From the NCBI GenBank assembly GCA_964476155.1, contig CAYYYS010000041.1:1-23666 (forward strand): DNA of 23,666 bases, written 5' to 3'. This document shows positions 15,549-22,333 of this stretch, in pieces. Positions within the stretch are counted from its first letter, which is position 1. Each line of letters opens with the position of its first letter. The stretch comes from JAHIYU01 sp964476155 (GTDB lineage Bacteria; Krumholzibacteriota; Krumholzibacteriia; LZORAL124-64-63). The translations under genes were made by a program, and so were the position numbers. The notes below the pieces were generated by a model. It saw nothing but the letters and a program-made list of their open reading frames with translations. It searched no databases and was not told the origin of the DNA.

Positions 15549-15578
15549 ACTGGTAGAGGGTCGAAAAGACTGGTAGAG
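15547..15578. repeat. 12-bp direct repeat with 20-bp period
   Basis: AGACTGGTAGAG occurs at 15547-15558 and again at 15567-15578, exactly two helical turns apart. The first copy overlaps the cstA stop codon (15546-15548). The pair lies about 110-140 bases upstream of the serine palmitoyltransferase-like gene. Confidence 0.75.
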
Positions 15579-15687
15579 TCGGAATCGATCGCATATTTTT
15601 GCCTGCCTCACCGCGAATCGGAGGCGGATGACTGACGGGGTCGTACGGACACCGTCGAGCCAACCATAGCAAGGATTGCAGGACGTA

Positions 15688-16869
15688 ATGGGTCTACTCG
15701 ATAAGGTCGCTCAGTTCACGGCAGCCAGGGAGCTCCAGGCAGCCGGTCTGTATCATTATTTCCGGGTCATTGAGTCCGCACAGGAGAACACAGTGCGGAT
15801 CAACGGCCGGGAAGTGATCATGCTGGGCAGCAACAACTATCTGGGCCTGACCAACCACCCGCTGGTCAAGGAACGGGCCAAGCAGGCCCTGGACAAGTAC
15901 GGCTCCGGCTGCGCGGGATCGCGTCTGCTCAACGGCACCCTCGACATCCATATCGAGCTCGAGGAGAAATTGGCGTCGCTGGTGGGCAAGGAGAAGGCCC
16001 TGGTCTTCTCGACCGGCTTCATGGTCAACCAGGGCGTGCTCTACGCGCTGGTGGGACGCAACGACACGGCCATCGTCGACCGCACCGACCACGCCTCGAT
16101 CATCGACGGCACCCGCCTGAGCTTCGGCCAGGTCAAGAAGTTCAAGCACAACGACATGGATTCCCTTGCGCAAACCCTCGGCACCTGTGACAGCAACGGC
16201 AAGCTCGTGGTGGTCGACGGCGTCTTCTCCATGCACGGCGACATCGCCAAGGTGCCCGAGATTCTCGACATCGCCGAAAAACACGACGCCCTGGTCATGA
16301 TCGACGACGCCCACGGCGTGGGCGTGCTCGGCAAGCAGGGTCGCGGCACCGCCGATCACTTCGACGTCACCGACCGCGTGTCCCTGATCATGGGCACGTT
16401 CAGCAAATCGCTGGCCTCGGTCGGTGGTTTCATCGCCTCGGATGCGGAGACCATCCATTACATCCAGCATATGGCCCGTTCGCTGATCTTTTCCGCGAGC
16501 ATGCCCCCCGCCTCGTGCGCATCGGTGTCCGCCGCGGTGGACGTGATGCTCGAGGAGGACTGGCGCCTGACCCAGCTCTGGAGCAACACCCAGGTCATGA
16601 TGGAGCGCCTGCAGGGCGCCGGCTTCGACACCGGCCCCTCGAACACGCCCATCATCCCCGTGGTCATCGGTGAGGACATGATGGCCTTCCAGATGTGCAG
16701 CCGGCTGTTCGAGGAGGGCGTCTTCGTCAACTCGGTGGTCTCGCCGGCCGTCGAGAAGGGCGATGCCCTGATCCGCCTGAGCCTCATGGCCACCCACACC
16801 GAGGACGAGGTGCATCGCGCCATGGATATCCTCACGCGCGTGGGCAAGGAACTGGGCATCATCGGCTGA
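15688..16869 (+). CDS. spt: Serine palmitoyltransferase-like alpha-oxoamine synthase
   Basis: The product has 393 residues from the ATG at 15688 (GCAGGA with 4-base spacing; a TTG at 15676 lacks a usable ribosome site). It is a PLP fold type I alpha-oxoamine synthase, the family of Kbl, BioF, HemA and SPT. Motifs are SNNYLGLTNHP (48-58), GSGCAGSRLLNGT (72-84), DHASIIDGTR with stacking His135, MIDDAHGVGVLG (D206, H209), and GTFSKSLASVGGF with the PLP lysine K240. The last of these, and the RSLIFSASMPP stretch that follows, look more like Sphingomonas SPT (TFSKSLGTVGGF; TASLPP) than Kbl. The enzyme would condense serine with a fatty-acyl thioester to a 3-keto-sphingoid base. The downstream genes support sphingolipid synthesis over threonine breakdown; no tdh is nearby. 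Confidence 0.85.
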   Translation: MGLLDKVAQFTAARELQAAGLYHYFRVIESAQENTVRINGREVIMLGSNNYLGLTNHPLVKERAKQALDKYGSGCAGSRLLNGTLDIHIELEEKLASLVGKEKALVFSTGFMVNQGVLYALVGRNDTAIVDRTDHASIIDGTRLSFGQVKKFKHNDMDSLAQTLGTCDSNGKLVVVDGVFSMHGDIAKVPEILDIAEKHDALVMIDDAHGVGVLGKQGRGTADHFDVTDRVSLIMGTFSKSLASVGGFIASDAETIHYIQHMARSLIFSASMPPASCASVSAAVDVMLEEDWRLTQLWSNTQVMMERLQGAGFDTGPSNTPIIPVVIGEDMMAFQMCSRLFEEGVFVNSVVSPAVEKGDALIRLSLMATHTEDEVHRAMDILTRVGKELGIIG

Positions 16870-16892
16870 TCCGATCCCGAACAGGAGGAACG

Positions 16893-18023
16893 ATGGATTT
16901 CACCGTCGCGCCGGTTTCCGGCAAGAAGGATCTCGACGCGTTTCTGAACCTGCCCTACGACATCTACGCCGACGACCCGCACTACGTGTATCCCCTGCTC
17001 GCGCAGCTCAAGGAGTTCTTCGACGAGAAGAAGAACCCCTTCTTCAAGCACGCCGAAACCCGCAAGTGGTTGGCGCGCCGCGACGGCCGGGTCGTCGGCC
17101 GCATCGGCGCCTGCGTGGACAAGTACCACAACGACCACTGGGACCAGAGCACCGGCTTTTTTGGTTTCTTCGAGTGCATCGACGACGCGACCGCCGCCCA
17201 CACGCTGCTCGACACCGCCCGCGACTGGTTGCGCGAACGCGGCATGACCATCATGCGCGGCCCTTTGAGCTTCACGACCAACCACGACAATCCGGGCCTG
17301 CTCATCGACGGCGATGCCGGCTCACCGGTGAACGGCATGGCCTACAACCCGGCCTACTACCAGACCCTGCTGGAATCCTACGCGGGGCTGGATAAGTGCA
17401 AGGACCTGTGGGCGTGGCAGGTCAAGGCCGACGAGCTCAAGGTGTCCGACCGCATGGCCAAGGCCACCAAGAGCGTGCTGCGGGGCGAGACCGATCTCAT
17501 CGTGCGCCCCATCAACAAGAAGGACTTCGTCAACGAGGTCGAACTGATCCGCAGCCTGTACAACCAATGCTGGCACGAGAACTGGGGCTTCATTCCCATG
17601 GACCCGGAGGAATTCTACTTCTCGGCCAAGGAAATGAAGACGATGGTCAACGAGAACCTGCTGCTGATCGCCGAGTGGCAGGGCGAGCCCATCGGCTTCA
17701 GCATGACCATCCCCGACTTCAACCTGGCCATGAAGCGGGTGCGCGGGAAGCTCTTTCCCTTCGGCCTTATCAAATTCCTGCTCGACCGCCGCAAGATCAC
17801 CTACGCGCGCACCCTGCTGTTGGGCGTGCTGCCCGAGCATCGACGCAAGGGCGTCGACCTGATGATGATCCTGCGCTCCTACAAGGCGGCCGTCAGAGGC
17901 GGCATCACCGCCGGCGAGTGCAGCTGGATCCTCGAGGACAACTTGGTCATGAACAACATCCTGGAGAAGTTCGGCGCCCGGATCTACCGCACCTACCGCA
18001 TCTACGACCTGCCGCTGTCATGA
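16893..18023 (+). CDS. GNAT-fold protein, candidate bacterial ceramide synthase (bCerS-like)
   Basis: The product has 376 residues from the ATG at 16893, with AGGAGG 5 bases upstream and 23 bases after the SPT-like stop. The N-terminal half contains PYDIYADDPHYVYPL (21-35), NPFFKHAE (48-55), GFFGFFECIDD (88-98) and RGPLSFTTNHDNPGLL (122-137). The C-terminal half holds a GNAT acyl-CoA site with LLGVLPEHRRKGVDLMM (309-325) and ILEDNLVMNNILEKFG (346-361). Large GNAT proteins beside SPT have been shown in Caulobacter to N-acylate the sphingoid base in place of a eukaryotic-type ceramide synthase. I assign that role from fold, size and position; specific residue-level homology was not computed. 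The alternative is acylation of another amine. Its stop overlaps the next start by 4 bases. Confidence 0.75.
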   Translation: MDFTVAPVSGKKDLDAFLNLPYDIYADDPHYVYPLLAQLKEFFDEKKNPFFKHAETRKWLARRDGRVVGRIGACVDKYHNDHWDQSTGFFGFFECIDDATAAHTLLDTARDWLRERGMTIMRGPLSFTTNHDNPGLLIDGDAGSPVNGMAYNPAYYQTLLESYAGLDKCKDLWAWQVKADELKVSDRMAKATKSVLRGETDLIVRPINKKDFVNEVELIRSLYNQCWHENWGFIPMDPEEFYFSAKEMKTMVNENLLLIAEWQGEPIGFSMTIPDFNLAMKRVRGKLFPFGLIKFLLDRRKITYARTLLLGVLPEHRRKGVDLMMILRSYKAAVRGGITAGECSWILEDNLVMNNILEKFGARIYRTYRIYDLPLS

Positions 18024-19015
18024 CCGCACGGGCCGCATTGACCGGGGCCACCGGTTTTCTGGGCGGTCACATCGCCGATGCCCTGCTGGGCCGGGGCTAC
18101 GTCGTGCGCGCGAGCGTGCGCGCCACCAGCGACACGCGCTGGATCGACGGCAAGGGTATCGAAACGATCGCGGCCGCGTTGACGCCGCCGCCGGACGAGG
18201 CCGACGACGCGCGCACCGAATCCCTGGACGCTCTGGTCGATGGCGTCGAGACGATCATCCACTGCGCCGGCGTGGTGCGCGCCCCGAACGAGATCGGTTA
18301 TCAGCGCGGTAACACACTCAGCACGCAGCGCCTGCTAGAAGCCGCCGCACGCACGGGCGCCGTTAAATCCTTCGTCCTCATCTCCAGCCTGGCCGCCTCG
18401 GGACCTTCGACACCCGGCCGGCCCCGTGTCGAAAACGACGCCTGCGCTCCGATCACCGCCTACGGCCGCTCCAAGGTGGCCGCCGAAAAACTCTGCGCCC
18501 GCGACTGGCCCTTCCGCACCGCGATCCTGCGACCGCCGGCTCTTTACGGTCCCCGGGATACGGCCTTCCTGCCCCTGTTCAAGGCGGCCGCGCACGGCTT
18601 GAGCGCGCGCATCGGACGCCTGCGGGAGCTTTCCCTGGTGGACGGTCGCGACGTCGCCCGCGCCGCGATCCTGCTGGCCTCGGATGATCGGGCACATGGC
18701 CCGTACTTCGTGGACGACGGTGTGACATACACGTTCGCCGACCTGGTCGACGCCCTCACCCGCGCCTTCGATCGCCGCATACTCACCCTGCCCCTGCCGG
18801 TGGGGCTGCTACGACTCGCCGCACGACTGGTCGGCGGCGCCAAGGCCGCGAAGCTCCCCCTGCTGGCTCCCGACCGCCTGCGCGACGTGGACGTGGACGG
18901 CTGGGTATGCCGCGGCGACCGCCTGCGTATGGAACTCGGGTTCACCGACGCGCGTCTATTGGACGTCGGTTTCGCCGAAACGTTGGAGTTCTACCGCCGG
19001 GAGCATTGGCTGTGA
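18020..19015 (+). CDS. NAD(P)-dependent epimerase/dehydrogenase, candidate ceramide reductase (CerR-like)
   Basis: The product has 331 residues, with the ATG at 18020 overlapping the preceding stop (ATGA). It is an extended short-chain dehydrogenase: the nucleotide loop GATGFLGGHI is at 9-18, and the catalytic Ser is near 122-123 (LISSLAASGPS) with Tyr148 and Lys152 (AYGRSK). The 30s stretch (SVRATSDTRW) suggests NADPH preference through its Arg residues. The C-terminal half is divergent, as expected for a lipid substrate. In Caulobacter an enzyme of this class (CerR) reduces the 3-keto group of the ceramide intermediate. With SPT and GNAT genes directly upstream, that role fits well, but 3-beta-HSD-like or sugar-nucleotide activity cannot be excluded. 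Confidence 0.78.
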   Translation: MTARAALTGATGFLGGHIADALLGRGYVVRASVRATSDTRWIDGKGIETIAAALTPPPDEADDARTESLDALVDGVETIIHCAGVVRAPNEIGYQRGNTLSTQRLLEAAARTGAVKSFVLISSLAASGPSTPGRPRVENDACAPITAYGRSKVAAEKLCARDWPFRTAILRPPALYGPRDTAFLPLFKAAAHGLSARIGRLRELSLVDGRDVARAAILLASDDRAHGPYFVDDGVTYTFADLVDALTRAFDRRILTLPLPVGLLRLAARLVGGAKAAKLPLLAPDRLRDVDVDGWVCRGDRLRMELGFTDARLLDVGFAETLEFYRREHWL

Positions 19016-19989
19016 TCCGTCGCGCGATGATTCGTCTGTCGCTCAACCGTCGGGACCTGGACCGCTGGGCGGTGGTCTACCTGGGCGTCAGCGGGCTGTA
19101 TCCCCTGCTCAATCCCGAAGTGGTCGCCCACCCCTACTGGCGACTGGCCACTCACCTGGGGCTTGCGCTGATCTTCTGGTTCGTACCGCCGCTGCTGCGT
19201 CGGTCACACTTGCCCCTGTTACGCCTGATCGGCGAGATCTATCTGCCCTTCACCTTCCCGCTCTTCTACGCGGAGATGGAATTCCTGGGCATCGTCTTCC
19301 ACGGATTCCACGACTCCTTCGATCCCTGGCTGATCGACCTGGAGAGCAAGATCTTCGGTCTGCAACCGAGCCTGGCCTGGTCGGCCGCCTGGCCCTGGCC
19401 CTGGTTCCACGAACTGATGGAGTTCGCCTACTTCAGCTACTACCTCTTCTCGCCCGTCGTGCTGATCATGCTCTTCAAGGGCGCCGGCCCGGCGGTCGAC
19501 GAGCGCTGGCCCGCCGTGCGCGCCTTCGTGCGCGACCTGAGCGCCACCATGCTCCTGTGCTATTCGCTGTACACGTTCTTCCCCGCCTGGGGCCCCAAGT
19601 TCATCAACACGCAGCCCATCGAGGTGCCCGGCTTGATCTTCACCGACATCATGCATGCCATCCATTTCAACGGCGCGATCCTGGGCGCGGCCTTCCCCAG
19701 CAGCCATGTGGCCGGCTCGATGATGGGCTGGTGGCACGTGTGGAAGTGGTTCCCGAAGCATCGGGGCTGGATGAGCGTCCTGTGGGTACTGCTCTGCGCG
19801 TCGACCGTCTACTGTCGCTATCACTATGTGGTGGACGTGATCGGGGGGCTCATGCTGGGCGCGTTGGTGATCTGGCTGGGGCACCACTTCGGCGAGACGG
19901 AGCGTCGATTCGGGCTGAAGATAAAGACCTGGCGGGAAACCCAGACGGATCTGCGACGGGCGGCTCAGCGGCTGAAGACACGCTCGTAG
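19012..19989 (+). CDS. PAP2-family membrane enzyme, Aur1/IPC-synthase-like
   Basis: The product has 325 residues. I prefer the GTG at 19012 (GTGA overlap with the epimerase stop, GGGAG about 8 bases upstream) over the ATG at 19027, which has no ribosome site. It has six to eight hydrophobic segments. PAP2 motif C2 is FPSSHVAG (228-235, catalytic His232) and C3 is CRYHYVVDVIGG (268-279, H271 and D275). FAYFSYYLFSP (138-148) and FPAWGPKF (190-197) recall the PAP2_3/Aur1 subgroup, which includes inositol-phosphorylceramide synthases. Such enzymes transfer or remove phospho-headgroups at the outer face of the inner membrane. As the last gene of the operon it may add a headgroup to ceramide, or dephosphorylate a lipid phosphate. 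Its last 25 bases overlap the convergent glycosyltransferase gene. Confidence 0.82.
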   Translation: MIRRAMIRLSLNRRDLDRWAVVYLGVSGLYPLLNPEVVAHPYWRLATHLGLALIFWFVPPLLRRSHLPLLRLIGEIYLPFTFPLFYAEMEFLGIVFHGFHDSFDPWLIDLESKIFGLQPSLAWSAAWPWPWFHELMEFAYFSYYLFSPVVLIMLFKGAGPAVDERWPAVRAFVRDLSATMLLCYSLYTFFPAWGPKFINTQPIEVPGLIFTDIMHAIHFNGAILGAAFPSSHVAGSMMGWWHVWKWFPKHRGWMSVLWVLLCASTVYCRYHYVVDVIGGLMLGALVIWLGHHFGETERRFGLKIKTWRETQTDLRRAAQRLKTRS

Positions 19990-21155
19990 GCCGCCAAGAG
20001 GTGCGGCACCGAATATTCCCAGGCCAGTTCGTTCTCGACCCGCTCGCGACCGAGTTTGCCCATGCGCTCGCGCTCCTCGGGATGGTCCAGCAACCACAGG
20101 ATCTTCTCGGCGAAACTCTCCACCTGTTTCGACCCATCGGCGTATAAGGACGCCTCGCCGGCAGAGAACCGGCCTTCCTTCAGGTCAAACTGTACGATGG
20201 GTTTCTCCAGCGCCATGTACTCCATGATCTTGATCATCGTCGACATGTCGTTCATGTCGCCGGGACGGTCGGGGTTCACGCACACGTCCGCGGTCGACAG
20301 GATCTCCAGGAGATCCTCGTCGTTGATGCGGCCGGTGAAGTCGACCACGTCGGTCGTGCCCATTTCGATGTTCTGGGCGCGGAGCTGTTCGAGGCCCGGC
20401 CCACCGCCAACGATGGTGAAGTGGACGTCGGTGCGACCGGATTTCTTGATGAAGTCGGCCACTTCAAGCAGGATATCGAGTCCCTCCTGCACGCTCATCG
20501 TGCCCACGTAGCCCACCAGGAAATCCTTGCCGTGCTTGCGCGCCGGAACCGGCGGCACCGGATTGAAATACTCCAGGTCGGGACCGTTGCGCACCACGAA
20601 GACGTCCGCTGGTTTCATGCCGCCGCGTGAACACGCCACGCCCTTGTAGGTGTGGTTGGTAGCCATCGAGACGTCGGCGGTCCGGAAGGTGAGCTTCTCC
20701 AGCCAGACCTGCATCTTATACAGGAACCCGCGCTTCTCGAACTTCTCCTCGTAGAGCTCGGGCATCACGTCGTGATGATCGAAAATGTACTTAACGCCGA
20801 AGAGCTTGTAGAACCACGCGATTAGAAAAATGTTGTCGGGCGGGTTGCAACCCTCGATCACGTCGAAACGGTGCTTGCGGAAGACGCGCCACGCATAGAG
20901 CGACTCCCAGAACAACGCGGCGCCGTACTCCAGCAGGTAGCCCATCGGGCCGCTACCCTCGTTGGGCATAGTATGACGATAGACATGCACTCCGTCGAGA
21001 TGCTCATAACTCTTCTCGAACCCCTTGCCCTTGGGGCAAATCACACAGACCTCATAGCCGCCCGCGTGCAGTGCCAGCGCTTCCTTCCACACCCGCGTGT
21101 CAAAGGGCACCGGCAAGTTCTCCACGATGATCAACACGGTCTTGTTCTTCACCAC
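19965..21155 (-). CDS. Glycosyltransferase family 4 (WbuB-like)
   Basis: The product has 396 residues. Tandem GTG codons occur at 21155-21153 and 21152-21150. The first has the better GGAAGG spacing (6 bases) and the second gives a 4-base GTGA overlap with the upstream stop; either may be used. The GT-B fold shows an N-terminal domain with LPVPFDTRVWKEALAL (14-29) and an acceptor loop FDHHDVMPELYEEKF. The C-terminal donor domain has VGYVGTMSVQEGLDILLE, DFTGRINDEDLLEIL, and a Glu-rich donor site around KIMEYMALEKPIVQFD. It transfers a sugar from a nucleotide donor to a lipid or glycan in the cytoplasm. With an algD-like gene in the same operon the donor could be GDP-mannuronate or GDP-mannose (inference). 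Confidence 0.87.
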   Translation of the reverse strand: MVKNKTVLIIVENLPVPFDTRVWKEALALHAGGYEVCVICPKGKGFEKSYEHLDGVHVYRHTMPNEGSGPMGYLLEYGAALFWESLYAWRVFRKHRFDVIEGCNPPDNIFLIAWFYKLFGVKYIFDHHDVMPELYEEKFEKRGFLYKMQVWLEKLTFRTADVSMATNHTYKGVACSRGGMKPADVFVVRNGPDLEYFNPVPPVPARKHGKDFLVGYVGTMSVQEGLDILLEVADFIKKSGRTDVHFTIVGGGPGLEQLRAQNIEMGTTDVVDFTGRINDEDLLEILSTADVCVNPDRPGDMNDMSTMIKIMEYMALEKPIVQFDLKEGRFSAGEASLYADGSKQVESFAEKILWLLDHPEERERMGKLGRERVENELAWEYSVPHLLAAYERVFSR

Positions 21156-22333
21156 TTGCCGCCTTCCAGGGCGCGGTAGAGGCCACCCAGGGCGCACATC
21201 ATCGTCGCCTGGCCCCAGTGCAACGTCGCGGTCTTGTTGATCCAGCCGCCGGGGTAGCGCCGGAACCAGAAGTGGCCGTCGCGGTCCTGCATGTTGGCGA
21301 TGGTCCAATCGGCGACCTTGGCGGCCAGCTCGAGACTGTCCGGATCACGGTCGTTGAAGAAGACCAGCGTGTCGATGGCCTGGCTGCAGCACTGGATGTC
21401 CAGGGGCTTCGCCTGGAAGTCGTAGTAGCGCGGCATGCCGTCGGCCTCGAAGAAGGTGTCCTTCCAGTAGCGATAGCCGCGGTCGATCGCCTCGTCGTGG
21501 GAGCGGTCGCCGCTGCCCTCGGCGTAGTGCTTGAGCGAGTCGAGCACATAGGCGGTGTGGAAATTGTCGACCCAGTGCAGGTTCGACGCCTCGCCGTACC
21601 ACCAGGAGGCGTCCGGGCGCTGGTACTTGACCGTGTAGGCGGCGGATTTCTCGGCCAGGTCGCGGTACACCTCGTTGCCGGTAAGCGCGTATACGCGCGC
21701 CAGCAGGCCGGCGCCCAGCACGTTGGCATTGTGGACCTGCTTGTTGTCGATGGGAATGTAGCTGATGCAGACGGTGTCGCCGTCCTCATGCCGATCGAGG
21801 TCGTGCACGATGTGCTCGCAGGCGCTGGCGGCCATGTCCAGGTAGCGCTGATCGCCGAAATAGGCGTACGCATCCAGGAAGGCCTGCCCGATCAGGGCCA
21901 CCCACACGATGGTCGGCACGCCCGCCGGCAGGAAGAACACGCGCGACTGGTAGTTGAAGTGGTTGCCCCAGGCCGCGCCCGTGTAACCGGACGATCGGTT
22001 CTCGATCAGCCAGTCCAGGCACATGCGCGCCCGTTCGGCGTAGCGATCGTCGCCGGTGGCCGCATGCAGACGCATGTAGCCACGCGCCAGGAACCCCATG
22101 CCCTTGGACGAATGGCCTTGGGGCACGCCCAGGAACGGACGCAGGTTCAGCGGAAAGCGTCGGATGCCCTGCTGTAGGGCGATGCGAAGCAATGGCTGGC
22201 CCAGCGTGAAGGGGCCCAGCACTCGGGAACTCAGTCCGTCGAAGGGGTCGTAGGCCTTGAAGTCACTGGCCACGAGCCAGGCGTCGAGGCGGTCTGCCGA
22301 AGCGAGGACCTTGTCGGAAACCGGGCCGCTCAC
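21149..22333 (-). CDS. Uncharacterised probable alpha/alpha six-hairpin barrel protein
   Basis: The product has 394 residues from the GTG at 22333-22331, which overlaps the algD-like stop by 4 bases; I see no independent ribosome site, so it is probably translated by coupling. No signal peptide or membrane segment is seen. Repeating helix pairs with Tyr/Trp-rich turns (RYAERARMCLDWLIEN, RYLDMAASACEHIV, VYRDLAEKSAAYTV, GYRYWKDTFF, LELAAKVADWTIANM) suggest an alpha/alpha toroid, as in six-hairpin glycosidases and N-acyl-glucosamine epimerases. Conserved-looking clusters include HNANVLGAGLLARV, HWVDNFHTAYVLDSL, DIQCCSQAID and GHFWFRRYPGGW. Homologues are often found in polysaccharide loci with poorly supported names. 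Position between a GDP-sugar dehydrogenase and a glycosyltransferase suggests cytoplasmic glycan or sugar modification. Its activity is unknown. Confidence 0.75.
   Translation of the reverse strand: MSGPVSDKVLASADRLDAWLVASDFKAYDPFDGLSSRVLGPFTLGQPLLRIALQQGIRRFPLNLRPFLGVPQGHSSKGMGFLARGYMRLHAATGDDRYAERARMCLDWLIENRSSGYTGAAWGNHFNYQSRVFFLPAGVPTIVWVALIGQAFLDAYAYFGDQRYLDMAASACEHIVHDLDRHEDGDTVCISYIPIDNKQVHNANVLGAGLLARVYALTGNEVYRDLAEKSAAYTVKYQRPDASWWYGEASNLHWVDNFHTAYVLDSLKHYAEGSGDRSHDEAIDRGYRYWKDTFFEADGMPRYYDFQAKPLDIQCCSQAIDTLVFFNDRDPDSLELAAKVADWTIANMQDRDGHFWFRRYPGGWINKTATLHWGQATMMCALGGLYRALEGGKW

Noticed and set aside
15688..16869. Annotation as 2-amino-3-ketobutyrate CoA ligase (Kbl)
   Set aside because: Same family, but GTFSKSLASVGGF and SASMPP fit SPT better, there is no threonine dehydrogenase beside it, and the downstream genes fit sphingolipid synthesis. 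Not fully excluded.
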